From: Prochlorococcus sp. AG-409-M05
GTDB lineage: Bacteria > Cyanobacteriota > Cyanobacteriia > PCC-6307 > Cyanobiaceae
Direction: 5' to 3'
Assembly: GCA_003215435.1 (NCBI GenBank)
Contig: QCKJ01000003.1
Coordinates: forward strand, 1 to 64,000
Length of the DNA: 64,000 bases
Of the stretch, positions 56,567 through 64,000 are shown piece by piece. Position numbers and translations under genes: made by a program. The notes beneath the pieces are model-generated. The model made no database searches. It saw nothing but the letters and a program-made list of their open reading frames with translations, and was not told the origin of the DNA. Numbering within the stretch: the stretch's first letter is position 1; every line of letters starts with the position of its first letter.

Positions 56567-57748
56567 GCGAGGCTAGAAACACGTACAGAACCAATGGTGG
56601 TCAACTTCGGGCCCCATCACCCTTCTATGCATGGAGTACTGCGCTTAGTCGTAACACTCGATGGTGAAGATGTAATTGACTGTGAGCCAGTCATCGGATA
56701 TCTGCATAGAGGAATGGAGAAAATTGCGGAAAACAGAACAAATGTAATGTTCGTGCCTTATGTGAGCCGAATGGACTATGCGGCAGGAATGTTTTATGAA
56801 GCAATTGTTGTTAACGCACCAGAAAAGCTAGCAAATATTTCTGTGCCGAAACGAGCGAGCTATATACGCGTGATAATGCTGGAGCTGAATCGTATCGCGA
56901 ACCATTTACTCTGGCTAGGTCCATTTTTAGCTGATGTAGGAGCTCAAACTCCATTTTTCTATATTTTCAGAGAAAGAGAAATGATTTACGACTTGTGGGA
57001 AGCTGCCACAGGTCAAAGGTTGATAAACAATAATTATTTCCGAATTGGTGGCGTAGCATGTGATTTGCCTTGGGGCTGGTTAGAAAAATGCAAAGACTTC
57101 TGTAACTGGTTTGGTCCAAAAATTGATGAGTACGAAAAGCTAATAACTAATAATCCTATTTTCCGTCGCAGAATCGAAGGTCTGGGAGCAATTACGCGTA
57201 ATGAAGCCATCAATTGGAGTCTTTCTGGGCCTATGCTTCGAGCTTCAGGTGTGCCTTGGGACCTGAGAAAAGTTGATCATTATGAATGTTATGACGACTT
57301 TGAATGGAAAGTTGCCTGGGAAAAAGAGGGGGATTGCTATGCCAGATATCGGGTCAGAATTGAAGAAATGCGGCAGTCTTTGAATATCCTTCGCCAAGCA
57401 TGTGAAATGATTCCAGGAGGCCCAACAGAAAATCTTGAAGCAGACAAAATATCTAAAGGGAAAGAGAGCAAATTCTCAGGATTTGACTATCAATATGTTG
57501 CAAAAAAAGTAGCCCCCACTTTTAAAATTCCAGAAGGAGAGCTTTATACACGGCTGGAGTCAGGCAAAGGCGAGATAGGTGTCTTTCTACAAGGGAAAAA
57601 TGAAGTGACCCCATGGAGGTTCAAAATACGCGCTGCTGATCTCAACAATCTTCAAATACTTCCACATATTCTTAAAGGAGCTAAGGTTGCTGACATTATG
57701 GCAATACTTGGATCAATAGATGTGATTATGGGTTCTGTTGATCGATAA
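56564..57748 (+). CDS. ndhH: NDH-1 subunit H (49 kDa-type)
   Basis: A 394-residue soluble subunit at the quinone site. [22 protein letters not shown] at the N-terminus, [13 protein letters not shown] and the C-terminal [10 protein letters not shown] are diagnostic for NdhH/NuoD. It lies apart from the other ndh groups in the window and is followed by the thioesterase gene, whose start is just beyond or overlaps its stop. Confidence 0.96.
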   Translation: MARLETRTEPMVVNFGPHHPSMHGVLRLVVTLDGEDVIDCEPVIGYLHRGMEKIAENRTNVMFVPYVSRMDYAAGMFYEAIVVNAPEKLANISVPKRASYIRVIMLELNRIANHLLWLGPFLADVGAQTPFFYIFREREMIYDLWEAATGQRLINNNYFRIGGVACDLPWGWLEKCKDFCNWFGPKIDEYEKLITNNPIFRRRIEGLGAITRNEAINWSLSGPMLRASGVPWDLRKVDHYECYDDFEWKVAWEKEGDCYARYRVRIEEMRQSLNILRQACEMIPGGPTENLEADKISKGKESKFSGFDYQYVAKKVAPTFKIPEGELYTRLESGKGEIGVFLQGKNEVTPWRFKIRAADLNNLQILPHILKGAKVADIMAILGSIDVIMGSVDR

Positions 57749-57758
57749 GCTGCAATTC

Positions 57759-58226
57759 GTGAAAAATAAAAATACTAGTTTATTCTTAATATTTAAGAGG
57801 ACCATTCGTTTTGGAGATAGCGATGCAGCAGGAGTGATACATTTTCATAATTTATTTAGATGGGCTCATGAATCTTGGGAGCAAAGCCTTGAAGAATACG
57901 GAATAGATCCTCTGGAAATATTTCCTGTGGGGAAAGAAAATAACGATAAATTAACCACTGCATTACCTATTGTTCACTGCGAGGCAGACTTTTTGAAAAG
58001 AGTCAGGACTGGTGATAGATTAACCATAGAAATACAGCCTAAAAAGATAGATAAGTCCTCTTTTCAAGTAAAGACAAGCTTCCTAAGTCAAGAAGATTAT
58101 GTAGCAATTAGCCTTATCAGGCATATCGCAATTAATGTTGGGTCAAGAGAAAGGTGTCCTCTACCAGAAGGAATAGAGCGATGGCTGGAATCTGCCTCCA
58201 TCAATATTGGGCCCAGTCCAATATAG
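57759..58226 (+). CDS. 1,4-dihydroxy-2-naphthoyl-CoA hydrolase
   Basis: A hot-dog-fold thioesterase of about 155 residues. IRFGDSDAAGVIHFHNLFRWAHE is the 4HBT active-site segment with the catalytic aspartate, closest as I recall to Synechocystis Slr0204, which cleaves DHNA-CoA in phylloquinone synthesis. menE, menC, menA and menF follow at once, supporting the role. GTG 57759 is preferred over TTG 57738, which would overlap ndhH by 11 bp. Confidence 0.88.
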   Translation: MKNKNTSLFLIFKRTIRFGDSDAAGVIHFHNLFRWAHESWEQSLEEYGIDPLEIFPVGKENNDKLTTALPIVHCEADFLKRVRTGDRLTIEIQPKKIDKSSFQVKTSFLSQEDYVAISLIRHIAINVGSRERCPLPEGIERWLESASINIGPSPI

Positions 58227-58254
58227 AATTATTTATTGATTTAATTCCTATAGT

Positions 58255-59493
58255 TTAAGAGCTATTCCTTAACCAATTAAGCCATAAACTTCTATCCCAT
58301 TTTCCCAACTGGTTAGCAGCCAGGTCTGAACACAATTGCCATCTCAATGGTCGTTCATAAGGTTGCCAACTATTGGTAAAAGTTTGAACCTCTTCTAATA
58401 ATTCTAATGATTTTTTTTCATTAAACTCTATTTCTTCAAATCTCACTAAAGCAACTAATCTATGTCCCCATTCATGATCCTTAATAGGTAAAAATAGAAT
58501 TGCATTTATTGGTATTCCAGAAGCCAAACATGAATCAAATAATCGAGTTTCTAATTGTTCAGGAAAAACTGTTTCTCCACCAGAATTTATAGCTGAATCA
58601 ATCCTTCCATGAAGCTTTAGTTGAGTTATGGCTGAAGATTTGTTATCTAGAGATGCGCAATCCCCTGATCTCCACCACCCATTATCACCAGACAATTTTT
58701 CTAGGCCATTTTCATTCCAACACGCCACTGCCAACCTTGAGGTCTTAACTTCTAAGCATCTATTTGATGCAAGTCTCAATTCAACATCACCTATTGGCGT
58801 GCCACAGCCAGAGCTCCCAGAAAGAAATTCTTGTGGTGCAAGAGCTGTCACCATGGCAGCAGTCTCTGTAGCTCCATAACAAGGAGATAATCTGAGTCCA
58901 TTCTCTCTTGAAGATTCTTCCAGCTCGTCAGAGAGTGCAGCCCCGCCTACCCAAATAACAGAAAAGCTCTGCAGCCATTTCAATCCAATTTGATGAGTCA
59001 ACAAACGTTTTAATTGTGTTGGCACTAAAGAAATGATTGATTTAAGGCCCTTTTTTTCACCCTGAGATCCCAAAAAGTCCTCTAATAAAAGAGGGTCTCT
59101 CATGATTTCTGGTGAAACAGAAATATGGGCTGCCCCCCAACATTTACTTCTCCACCAAGGCATTAAACCACTTACATGATGAATAGGAAGAGGATTAAAA
59201 ATTAGACAATTTTTAGGCACAATGCCCTCTTGCTGAAGCCAATCACCTGTATCTGCCGCTGATTGATCTAGGTGAATTGATGGCTGAAGACAATATTGAC
59301 GCCCTCCTGAACTACCTCCACTGGCGACAACAACCCCAGAACCTTTCGGTAAAAAGTCTGTAGCAATTAACTCATTGTCTCCATAAGGTGGGAGCAACTG
59401 AACCCAATAACCCTCTTGGATTGCCTGCTCCAAATTTTCCAAAATCTTTTCATTATCAGTTTTTTGGCAATACAAAGGCATCAGTTGGCCCAT
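58255..59493 (-). CDS. menE: O-succinylbenzoate-CoA ligase
   Basis: A 412-residue adenylate-forming ligase. The phosphate-binding loop reads VVASGGSSGGRQY, less canonical than the usual SGTTG form; CYGATETAAMV and RSGDCASLD are present, and the C-terminal NQLGKWDRS holds the likely catalytic lysine. ATG 59493 forms a TAATG overlap with the menC stop. It activates o-succinylbenzoate for phylloquinone synthesis. Confidence 0.9.
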   Translation of the reverse strand: MGQLMPLYCQKTDNEKILENLEQAIQEGYWVQLLPPYGDNELIATDFLPKGSGVVVASGGSSGGRQYCLQPSIHLDQSAADTGDWLQQEGIVPKNCLIFNPLPIHHVSGLMPWWRSKCWGAAHISVSPEIMRDPLLLEDFLGSQGEKKGLKSIISLVPTQLKRLLTHQIGLKWLQSFSVIWVGGAALSDELEESSRENGLRLSPCYGATETAAMVTALAPQEFLSGSSGCGTPIGDVELRLASNRCLEVKTSRLAVACWNENGLEKLSGDNGWWRSGDCASLDNKSSAITQLKLHGRIDSAINSGGETVFPEQLETRLFDSCLASGIPINAILFLPIKDHEWGHRLVALVRFEEIEFNEKKSLELLEEVQTFTNSWQPYERPLRWQLCSDLAANQLGKWDRSLWLNWLRNSS

Positions 59494-60461
59494 TAAACAG
59501 CCTCCCAAACCAACTGAGGGTCTGCACTAAATAAATCACCTTCAGGACTCCAGCCAGGCGCCAAACCAGGAGCTGTAGGAGTAGGCCCTTTTTGTTGTAA
59601 AGCGGCTAAATGGCTGACCCATCTAAATCCAATACCAGTTTCAAAAGCAGTGCTCAAAGCCACATAAGCTATCCCTTCATCTAACTGTCTAAGAAGTTCC
59701 CTTGGATCACCCTCAAGCGTGGGTCTACGCACTTGCCAACCTTTCCACGTGTTCCTCAATGAAGGGTCAAAAAAAAGTGACTCATCTAAAGCAATAGGAA
59801 CTCTTTTAGCTAATTCTCTAAGACCATTAACATCATTAGCAGGAAGAGGTTGTTCAAACCATTCCAACCTGGGATCTTTTAAGAAACAATCTGCCCAATA
59901 ATTTGCACGAATCCTGTCCCATGCAGTATTTGGATCCAAGCGCAGACGATAATCACCCGGCAATCGATCCAAGAAGTTCCGAATCAAATTCTGTTCATCT
60001 AAATCTTCTCCCATACCAACCTTCAATTTGATAGTAATTGGATTTTTTTTCTCGAAAAAGGCAGTCTCCACAAAATCAATAGTCGATATCAAATCCTTAT
60101 CAACAGTCAATAAGAAAGCTGAAGTAGGTGGAGTTAACCATGCGGTTTTTGACTTAGATCCCACTAGGCCATCCAACTCAGCAAAAGCTGCACCAAAGCC
60201 AAACCCTAAGGAGCCAGGCCAAGTTGGAATCAACAACTCCAACTCTTCTCGAGTTGGTGAAGGCCTAAGACTTTGAATGAGGTTTGAACATATTTCCCAC
60301 TCAGTGCTACTCATTGGGGAAACTTCCCCCCAACCAATGTCACCAAATTCATTCTCAACTCGCAGCAACCAACCTTTTCGATGAGACAAAAGCCCCTTAG
60401 AAGTACTCAGAATTTTCTTGAGTCGAAACAAAAATGGTTTTATATCAAGGTCAAGACCCAT
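59493..60461 (-). CDS. menC: O-succinylbenzoate synthase
   Basis: A 322-residue enolase-superfamily enzyme that makes o-succinylbenzoate. The pattern TIKLKVGMG supplies the KxK lysines, LRLDPNTAW and EWFEQPL supply metal-binding Asp and Glu, and ALDESL the third ligand. It lies between menA (4 bp away) and menE (1-bp overlap), so the three are one operon. Confidence 0.92.
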   Translation of the reverse strand: MGLDLDIKPFLFRLKKILSTSKGLLSHRKGWLLRVENEFGDIGWGEVSPMSSTEWEICSNLIQSLRPSPTREELELLIPTWPGSLGFGFGAAFAELDGLVGSKSKTAWLTPPTSAFLLTVDKDLISTIDFVETAFFEKKNPITIKLKVGMGEDLDEQNLIRNFLDRLPGDYRLRLDPNTAWDRIRANYWADCFLKDPRLEWFEQPLPANDVNGLRELAKRVPIALDESLFFDPSLRNTWKGWQVRRPTLEGDPRELLRQLDEGIAYVALSTAFETGIGFRWVSHLAALQQKGPTPTAPGLAPGWSPEGDLFSADPQLVWEAV

Positions 60462-60465
60462 AAGC

Positions 60466-61440
60466 TCATGCTAGAGCAGAAATATTCATGCCACAAAAAG
60501 GTGCCAATGCCAGCCCAAAAGCCAATCCCAAACCATTCAAGGCCTGAAAACGTAACGCCAGAAACTTACTTCCATGCAAAAGATCTGGCTGATCATGATG
60601 ATATCTGAGCAAATTAATCAAAGCTGCTGCAGGAGGTATACCAATAAGCCCAATCAGTGCAGTGATAGGCCATTGTCCGCTTATTACAGGGACAACCTCC
60701 AAACCAAAGGTTAGTAAGACAAACCATGGCACAAGAGAAGCAGCCTTACGAGTACCTAATCGCACTAATGGCGAACGCTTGCCATGTGCTGCATCTTCTG
60801 CAACCTGATGAAAATGAGAACAGAAAAGTACCAACGTGGTAGCAAGAGAAGGTCCAGCTCCCAAGGTAAGTGCAGTCATCCATGGAATTGTGCTTCCAAA
60901 ATTTATATTTGGAGAAAGAACTAGAAGGGATGCCGCAGTAGCAAAAGGACCAAATGCCAACCAACACAGGGGCTCACCCAGACCCTGATAACCCAAGCGG
61001 AAAGGAGGTCCTTGATAAAGGTATCCAAGTGCACAACTACCAAGCACCAATAGCAAAACCGAAAAACTGCTTCTGATTGCAAGGAAAAACATCAAAAACA
61101 AACCCGCCGTAAAAGCTACATATGCCAAACAACCAACAGTTCTTCTATTCCCTACCAGTGCGACTACTGAATGGGGCTTGATGAGCTGATCAATACCTGT
61201 CTCATCATCAAAAAGATCGTTCGTAAGGTTTTCCCATAGCAAAAGTAAAACCGAAGCCAAAAGAAATCCAATCAACTGATCAAAACGCACTACTTGCCCA
61301 GCCCCTATGCGCCAACCAGCGGCCAAAAGCACTGGCATCACAGCCACTGAATACAACGGCCACTTAATTGCCGCCCTCCAAAGCTCTCTACGATGAGCTT
61401 TGGAAGTCTGTTGAGTTACAACAACGTGTTTATCTCGCAT
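60466..61440 (-). CDS. menA: 2-carboxy-1,4-naphthoquinone phytyltransferase
   Basis: A 324-residue UbiA-family prenyltransferase with about nine membrane segments. The first Asp-rich motif is in ENLTNDLFDDETGID, and the second region has the segment HFHQVAEDAAHGKRSPLV. In cyanobacteria it adds a phytyl group to make phylloquinone. ATG 61440 is 72 bp from the divergent menF start. Confidence 0.93.
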   Translation of the reverse strand: MRDKHVVVTQQTSKAHRRELWRAAIKWPLYSVAVMPVLLAAGWRIGAGQVVRFDQLIGFLLASVLLLLWENLTNDLFDDETGIDQLIKPHSVVALVGNRRTVGCLAYVAFTAGLFLMFFLAIRSSFSVLLLVLGSCALGYLYQGPPFRLGYQGLGEPLCWLAFGPFATAASLLVLSPNINFGSTIPWMTALTLGAGPSLATTLVLFCSHFHQVAEDAAHGKRSPLVRLGTRKAASLVPWFVLLTFGLEVVPVISGQWPITALIGLIGIPPAAALINLLRYHHDQPDLLHGSKFLALRFQALNGLGLAFGLALAPFCGMNISALA

Positions 61441-61512
61441 GAAATATCCCCCCTAGAACCTTAGTAACGGTTTATACATTTGAACAACCTTTGGAATGAT
61501 CTTGCACTGGTC

Positions 61513-62922
61513 ATGAAAGCTGAAATTACATTCAGCGAGCTTTTAACCTCAGCCAAAAGAAGCTGGGATGAAAAAAGGTGGGATGAAGTCATGCTGAGCA
61601 TGGCATTACCAATCCATGAAATAGATACTCTGCAACAACTTCCATTACTGGCAGCAAAAGAATCATTCCGTTTACTTTGGGATATATCACCAGGACGAAG
61701 CATCGCCGTTGCTGGGAAATGTCAGAATCTCGATCTAACAGGCCCCAAACGCTTTGAGATCGCCCAAAGATTTAGTGACTCCACTCTTGGTCGGATTACT
61801 GATATAACTCCTGAAACACCAGCTCAGGCAAGGCCAAAAATCTTTTTAAAGTTCTCTTTCTTTGAACAGACTGCTGAAAGAGAACGGATTCAACAGGCCA
61901 CCCCTGCAGTTCAAGCTGTACTTCCTCGGTGGCAACTAACTAATCAAGGTAGAAGTGGTTGGTTAAGAATCACAGGAATAACCACAAACCCATCAGAGGC
62001 GAGAGATCTGACAGAAGAGCTTTGGCTTATGCGTGAAAGTCTTTCTAACGAAAATGTTGCAAGAAATTTTTTCCATCTTTCTCCATTAACGGGAATCTCA
62101 CATTCAGAACATTGGCAAGACTTTTATAAACCAGCACTTAGACAAGGATTAGATCTCGTTAATAAGGGTGAGCTTCAAAAGCTTGTTCTTGCAGTCCGCC
62201 AGTCAATTCACCTGGATCACCCTTTAGAACCACTAACTCTCCTATCCAAATTGAGAAAGCAACAAGCAGGAAGTTGTCGATTCCTCTGGCAAAATTCAAC
62301 TGGAGATGCTTTTTTTGGGGCATCCCCTGAAAGACTGCTCAGTATTTATAGAGGTCAACTTCATAGTGATGCCTTAGCAGGGACTGCTGGCGAGAATGAT
62401 GATGGGGAAGCCCTAATGCAATCAGAAAAAGACCGTAGAGAGCATGAACTTGTCGTCCAATCAATCTCCGCAAAACTCATTCAGCAAGGGCTAAAGCCAA
62501 AATGTTCTAGAAAACCGAAACTGGCAAAGCATGGAAAATTACTTCATCTACATACACCAATAACAGCTAAGTCAAAAAACTATTCCCCTTTGCAACTTGC
62601 CAATGTATTGCACCCAACACCAGCGGTAGCAGGACTCCCCTTAAGAGAAGCGATGGCGTGGCTTCGCACACTTGAACCATTTGAAAGAGGCTGCTATGCC
62701 GCACCAATTGGATGGATAGATAGCTTTGGAGATGCAGAATTCCGAGTAGCGATTCGATCTGGAAAAACTCAAGGAAAAGTATTAGAAATTACTGCTGGGG
62801 CTGGTCTCGTAAAAGGATCAGTTGCAGATAGAGAGCTGAAGGAAGTTGGCCTCAAGCTTGCAGTATTAGCAGGCCAGCTTGAACTTAAAACTCAAGACTC
62901 TGTCAATAATGCAATCACCTGA
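61513..62922 (+). CDS. menF: isochorismate synthase
   Basis: A chorismate-binding enzyme of about 469 residues. The C-terminal catalytic half has the segments [44 protein letters not shown] and GCYAAPIGW typical of MenF/EntC. It starts phylloquinone synthesis from chorismate. I choose ATG 61513; the frame extends to TTG 61480. Its 3' end overlaps gshB by 31 bp convergently. Confidence 0.92.
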   Translation: MKAEITFSELLTSAKRSWDEKRWDEVMLSMALPIHEIDTLQQLPLLAAKESFRLLWDISPGRSIAVAGKCQNLDLTGPKRFEIAQRFSDSTLGRITDITPETPAQARPKIFLKFSFFEQTAERERIQQATPAVQAVLPRWQLTNQGRSGWLRITGITTNPSEARDLTEELWLMRESLSNENVARNFFHLSPLTGISHSEHWQDFYKPALRQGLDLVNKGELQKLVLAVRQSIHLDHPLEPLTLLSKLRKQQAGSCRFLWQNSTGDAFFGASPERLLSIYRGQLHSDALAGTAGENDDGEALMQSEKDRREHELVVQSISAKLIQQGLKPKCSRKPKLAKHGKLLHLHTPITAKSKNYSPLQLANVLHPTPAVAGLPLREAMAWLRTLEPFERGCYAAPIGWIDSFGDAEFRVAIRSGKTQGKVLEITAGAGLVKGSVADRELKEVGLKLAVLAGQLELKTQDSVNNAIT

Positions 62923-63812
62923 TCTGCTAAAGGAATTTGCATAAGGCTTTCAATCTCACGAATACCAGTTGGACTAGTCACATTGATTTCACTCAAGATC
63001 CCGTCAATAACATCTATACCAACAAAAAAAAGACCATGGTTTCTTAATTCAGGGCCTAGTTCTTCGCAGATATATTTATCTCTACTAGTAATTTCAGTAG
63101 CTTCAGCCTTTCCTCCTACGGCAAGATTACTCCGAAAATCACCATCCTTCGGTCTACGGTTTAAAGCTCCCAGGGGTTCTCCATTAACTAAAAGAATCCT
63201 TTTGTCACCTTCTAAGACATTCGAAATAAATTTCTGAATCATTATCGGCAATCTTTCTTGATCAGTAACCAGCTCAAATAACGCCTCAATTCCAGGTGAA
63301 CTGCTTGCACATCGCACTACACCTTGTCCAGCTTTACCTCCGAGTGGCTTTAAGACAACCTCACCCTGCTCTTTAGCAAATTGAGCGAGCTCAACAACAC
63401 TACTAGCGACCAGTGTTGGAGCCATAAGGTGACTAAAGCGCAAAGCACCTAATTTTTCATTCCAAGCTCTCAAAGAAGCCGGTCTATTTATTACTCGTAC
63501 TCCACATCTTTCTGCAAGCTCAAGCAAATGAGTGGAGTAAAGGTAAACATCATCGACAGGAGGATCTTTTCTCATCCACACAACTTCGAATTCAGTCAAT
63601 GGAAGTAATTCAGGCTTATCGACCACACACCAAGGCTCTGGTATCACTCTCGCACCCTTCACCCAAGCTTTATCACCTCTAGCCTGAAGATCTGCTGGTG
63701 TACAAGCCCACACATCAATTGATGCTCTGTAGGCAGCCTGCATAAGTGCAGCTGAAGAGTCCTTAAAAGATTTGATTTGCCCAAGAGGGTCTAGCACAAA
63801 TAAATGTCGCAT
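62892..63812 (-). CDS. gshB: glutathione synthetase
   Basis: A 306-residue ATP-grasp enzyme that adds glycine to gamma-glutamylcysteine. [20 protein letters not shown] at the N-terminus, [16 protein letters not shown], and [22 protein letters not shown] are diagnostic. ATG 63812 is chosen; four more codons upstream are open but would approach the glutaredoxin stop. It follows the glutaredoxin gene by 8 bp on the same strand. Confidence 0.95.
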   Translation of the reverse strand: MRHLFVLDPLGQIKSFKDSSAALMQAAYRASIDVWACTPADLQARGDKAWVKGARVIPEPWCVVDKPELLPLTEFEVVWMRKDPPVDDVYLYSTHLLELAERCGVRVINRPASLRAWNEKLGALRFSHLMAPTLVASSVVELAQFAKEQGEVVLKPLGGKAGQGVVRCASSSPGIEALFELVTDQERLPIMIQKFISNVLEGDKRILLVNGEPLGALNRRPKDGDFRSNLAVGGKAEATEITSRDKYICEELGPELRNHGLFFVGIDVIDGILSEINVTSPTGIREIESLMQIPLADQVIALLTES

Positions 63813-63820
63813 TATTCTCC

Positions 63821-64000
63821 TCAAAGCATTAAGAGACGGTCTAAATCTCCAACCTCCTCAAGTGCATACAAATCATCGCATCCACCAATCCCTTTATCAT
63901 CAATAAATATCTGAGGAACGCTAGTTCGCCCATCTGATCTCTCAGACATTACCTTCCTAGCGGCATTGTCACCGTCAATTGAATACTCTTGATATCTCAC
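63821..64000 (-). CDS. grxC: glutaredoxin, C-terminal part (cut by window edge)
   Basis: The last 59 residues of a GrxC-type glutaredoxin: [20 protein letters not shown] matches the cis-Pro and GG(C/S)DDL region that binds glutathione. The N-terminus with the CPYC active site lies outside the window. Its stop is 8 bp before the gshB ATG, a common pairing with glutathione synthetase. Confidence 0.88.
   Translation of the reverse strand: MRYQEYSIDGDNAARKVMSERSDGRTSVPQIFIDDKGIGGCDDLYALEEVGDLDRLLML

Overview
The window reads as chromosomal DNA of a marine picocyanobacterium, most likely a low-light Prochlorococcus (inference from gene content, moderately low G+C, very short spacers, and GTG/TTG starts). 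It carries oxygenic-photosynthesis genes (ycf3, ycf34, chlM, phytoene synthase, phytoene desaturase, a zeta-carotene isomerase, phylloquinone genes), eight subunits of the cyanobacterial NDH-1 complex, and the cyanobacterial regulators RpaA, RpaB, RbcR and PedR. There is no rRNA, CRISPR array, transposase, integrase or phage gene. One tRNA (Asn) is present. Almost all coding space is ordinary core genome.

Layout. (1) 0.2-9.8 kb: a run of six same-strand genes for multi-membrane proteins: two GT39-type glycosyltransferases, a GT2 polyprenyl-phosphate sugar synthase fused to a GtrA domain, and three DUF2079 proteins. This is the most accessory-looking part and probably makes or transfers lipid-linked sugars. 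(2) 10.0-11.1 kb: UPF0367 protein, ABC ATPase, tRNA-Asn. (3) 11.4-19.0 kb: rpaA, then opposite-strand holB, tmk and a copper ATPase, then ycf3, radA and rpaB. (4) 19.0-23.1 kb: lipid genes plsX, fabH, fabD, plsC. (5) 23.1-26.3 kb: ydcF-like, tsaB, ycf34 and cca, rbp. (6) 26.4-31.6 kb: pys and pds, ndhM with a DUF3172 gene, rbcR, and a Z-ISO type gene. (7) 31.7-37.6 kb: ndhF, ndhD, scpA, a sugar nucleotidyltransferase. (8) 37.6-44.6 kb: metF, pedR, a small protein, then on the minus strand gltA, ndhA-I-G-E, nadK and a CYTH protein. (9) 45.0-56.5 kb: mixed housekeeping genes (DUF3352, rhodanese, hrcA, trpB, SUI1, cysC, purE, nagA, chlM, a response regulator, a cysteine desulfurase, rsmH). (10) 56.6-62.9 kb: ndhH followed by a phylloquinone cluster (DHNA-CoA thioesterase, menE, menC, menA, menF). 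(11) 62.9-64.0 kb: gshB and the end of a glutaredoxin gene cut by the window edge.

How the genes work together. The NDH-1 subunits (A, D, E, F, G, H, I, M) serve cyclic electron flow and respiration. The phylloquinone genes supply the photosystem I quinone, and Ycf3 assembles that photosystem. Carotenoid genes run from geranylgeranyl diphosphate through phytoene to zeta-carotene isomerisation. RpaA, RpaB, PedR and RbcR link light or redox state and carbon status to transcription.

The observations I find most worth checking are: a perfect 19-bp hairpin between ndhD and scpA that covers the likely scpA ribosome binding site; an 11-bp inverted repeat whose two arms contain the start codons of rsmH and ndhH; a heptapeptide-repeat N-terminal extension on PlsX; the DUF2079/GT39/GT2 glycosylation cluster; and a gene usually labelled NnrU that looks like the carotenoid isomerase Z-ISO. 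I did not find a clearly new multi-gene system.
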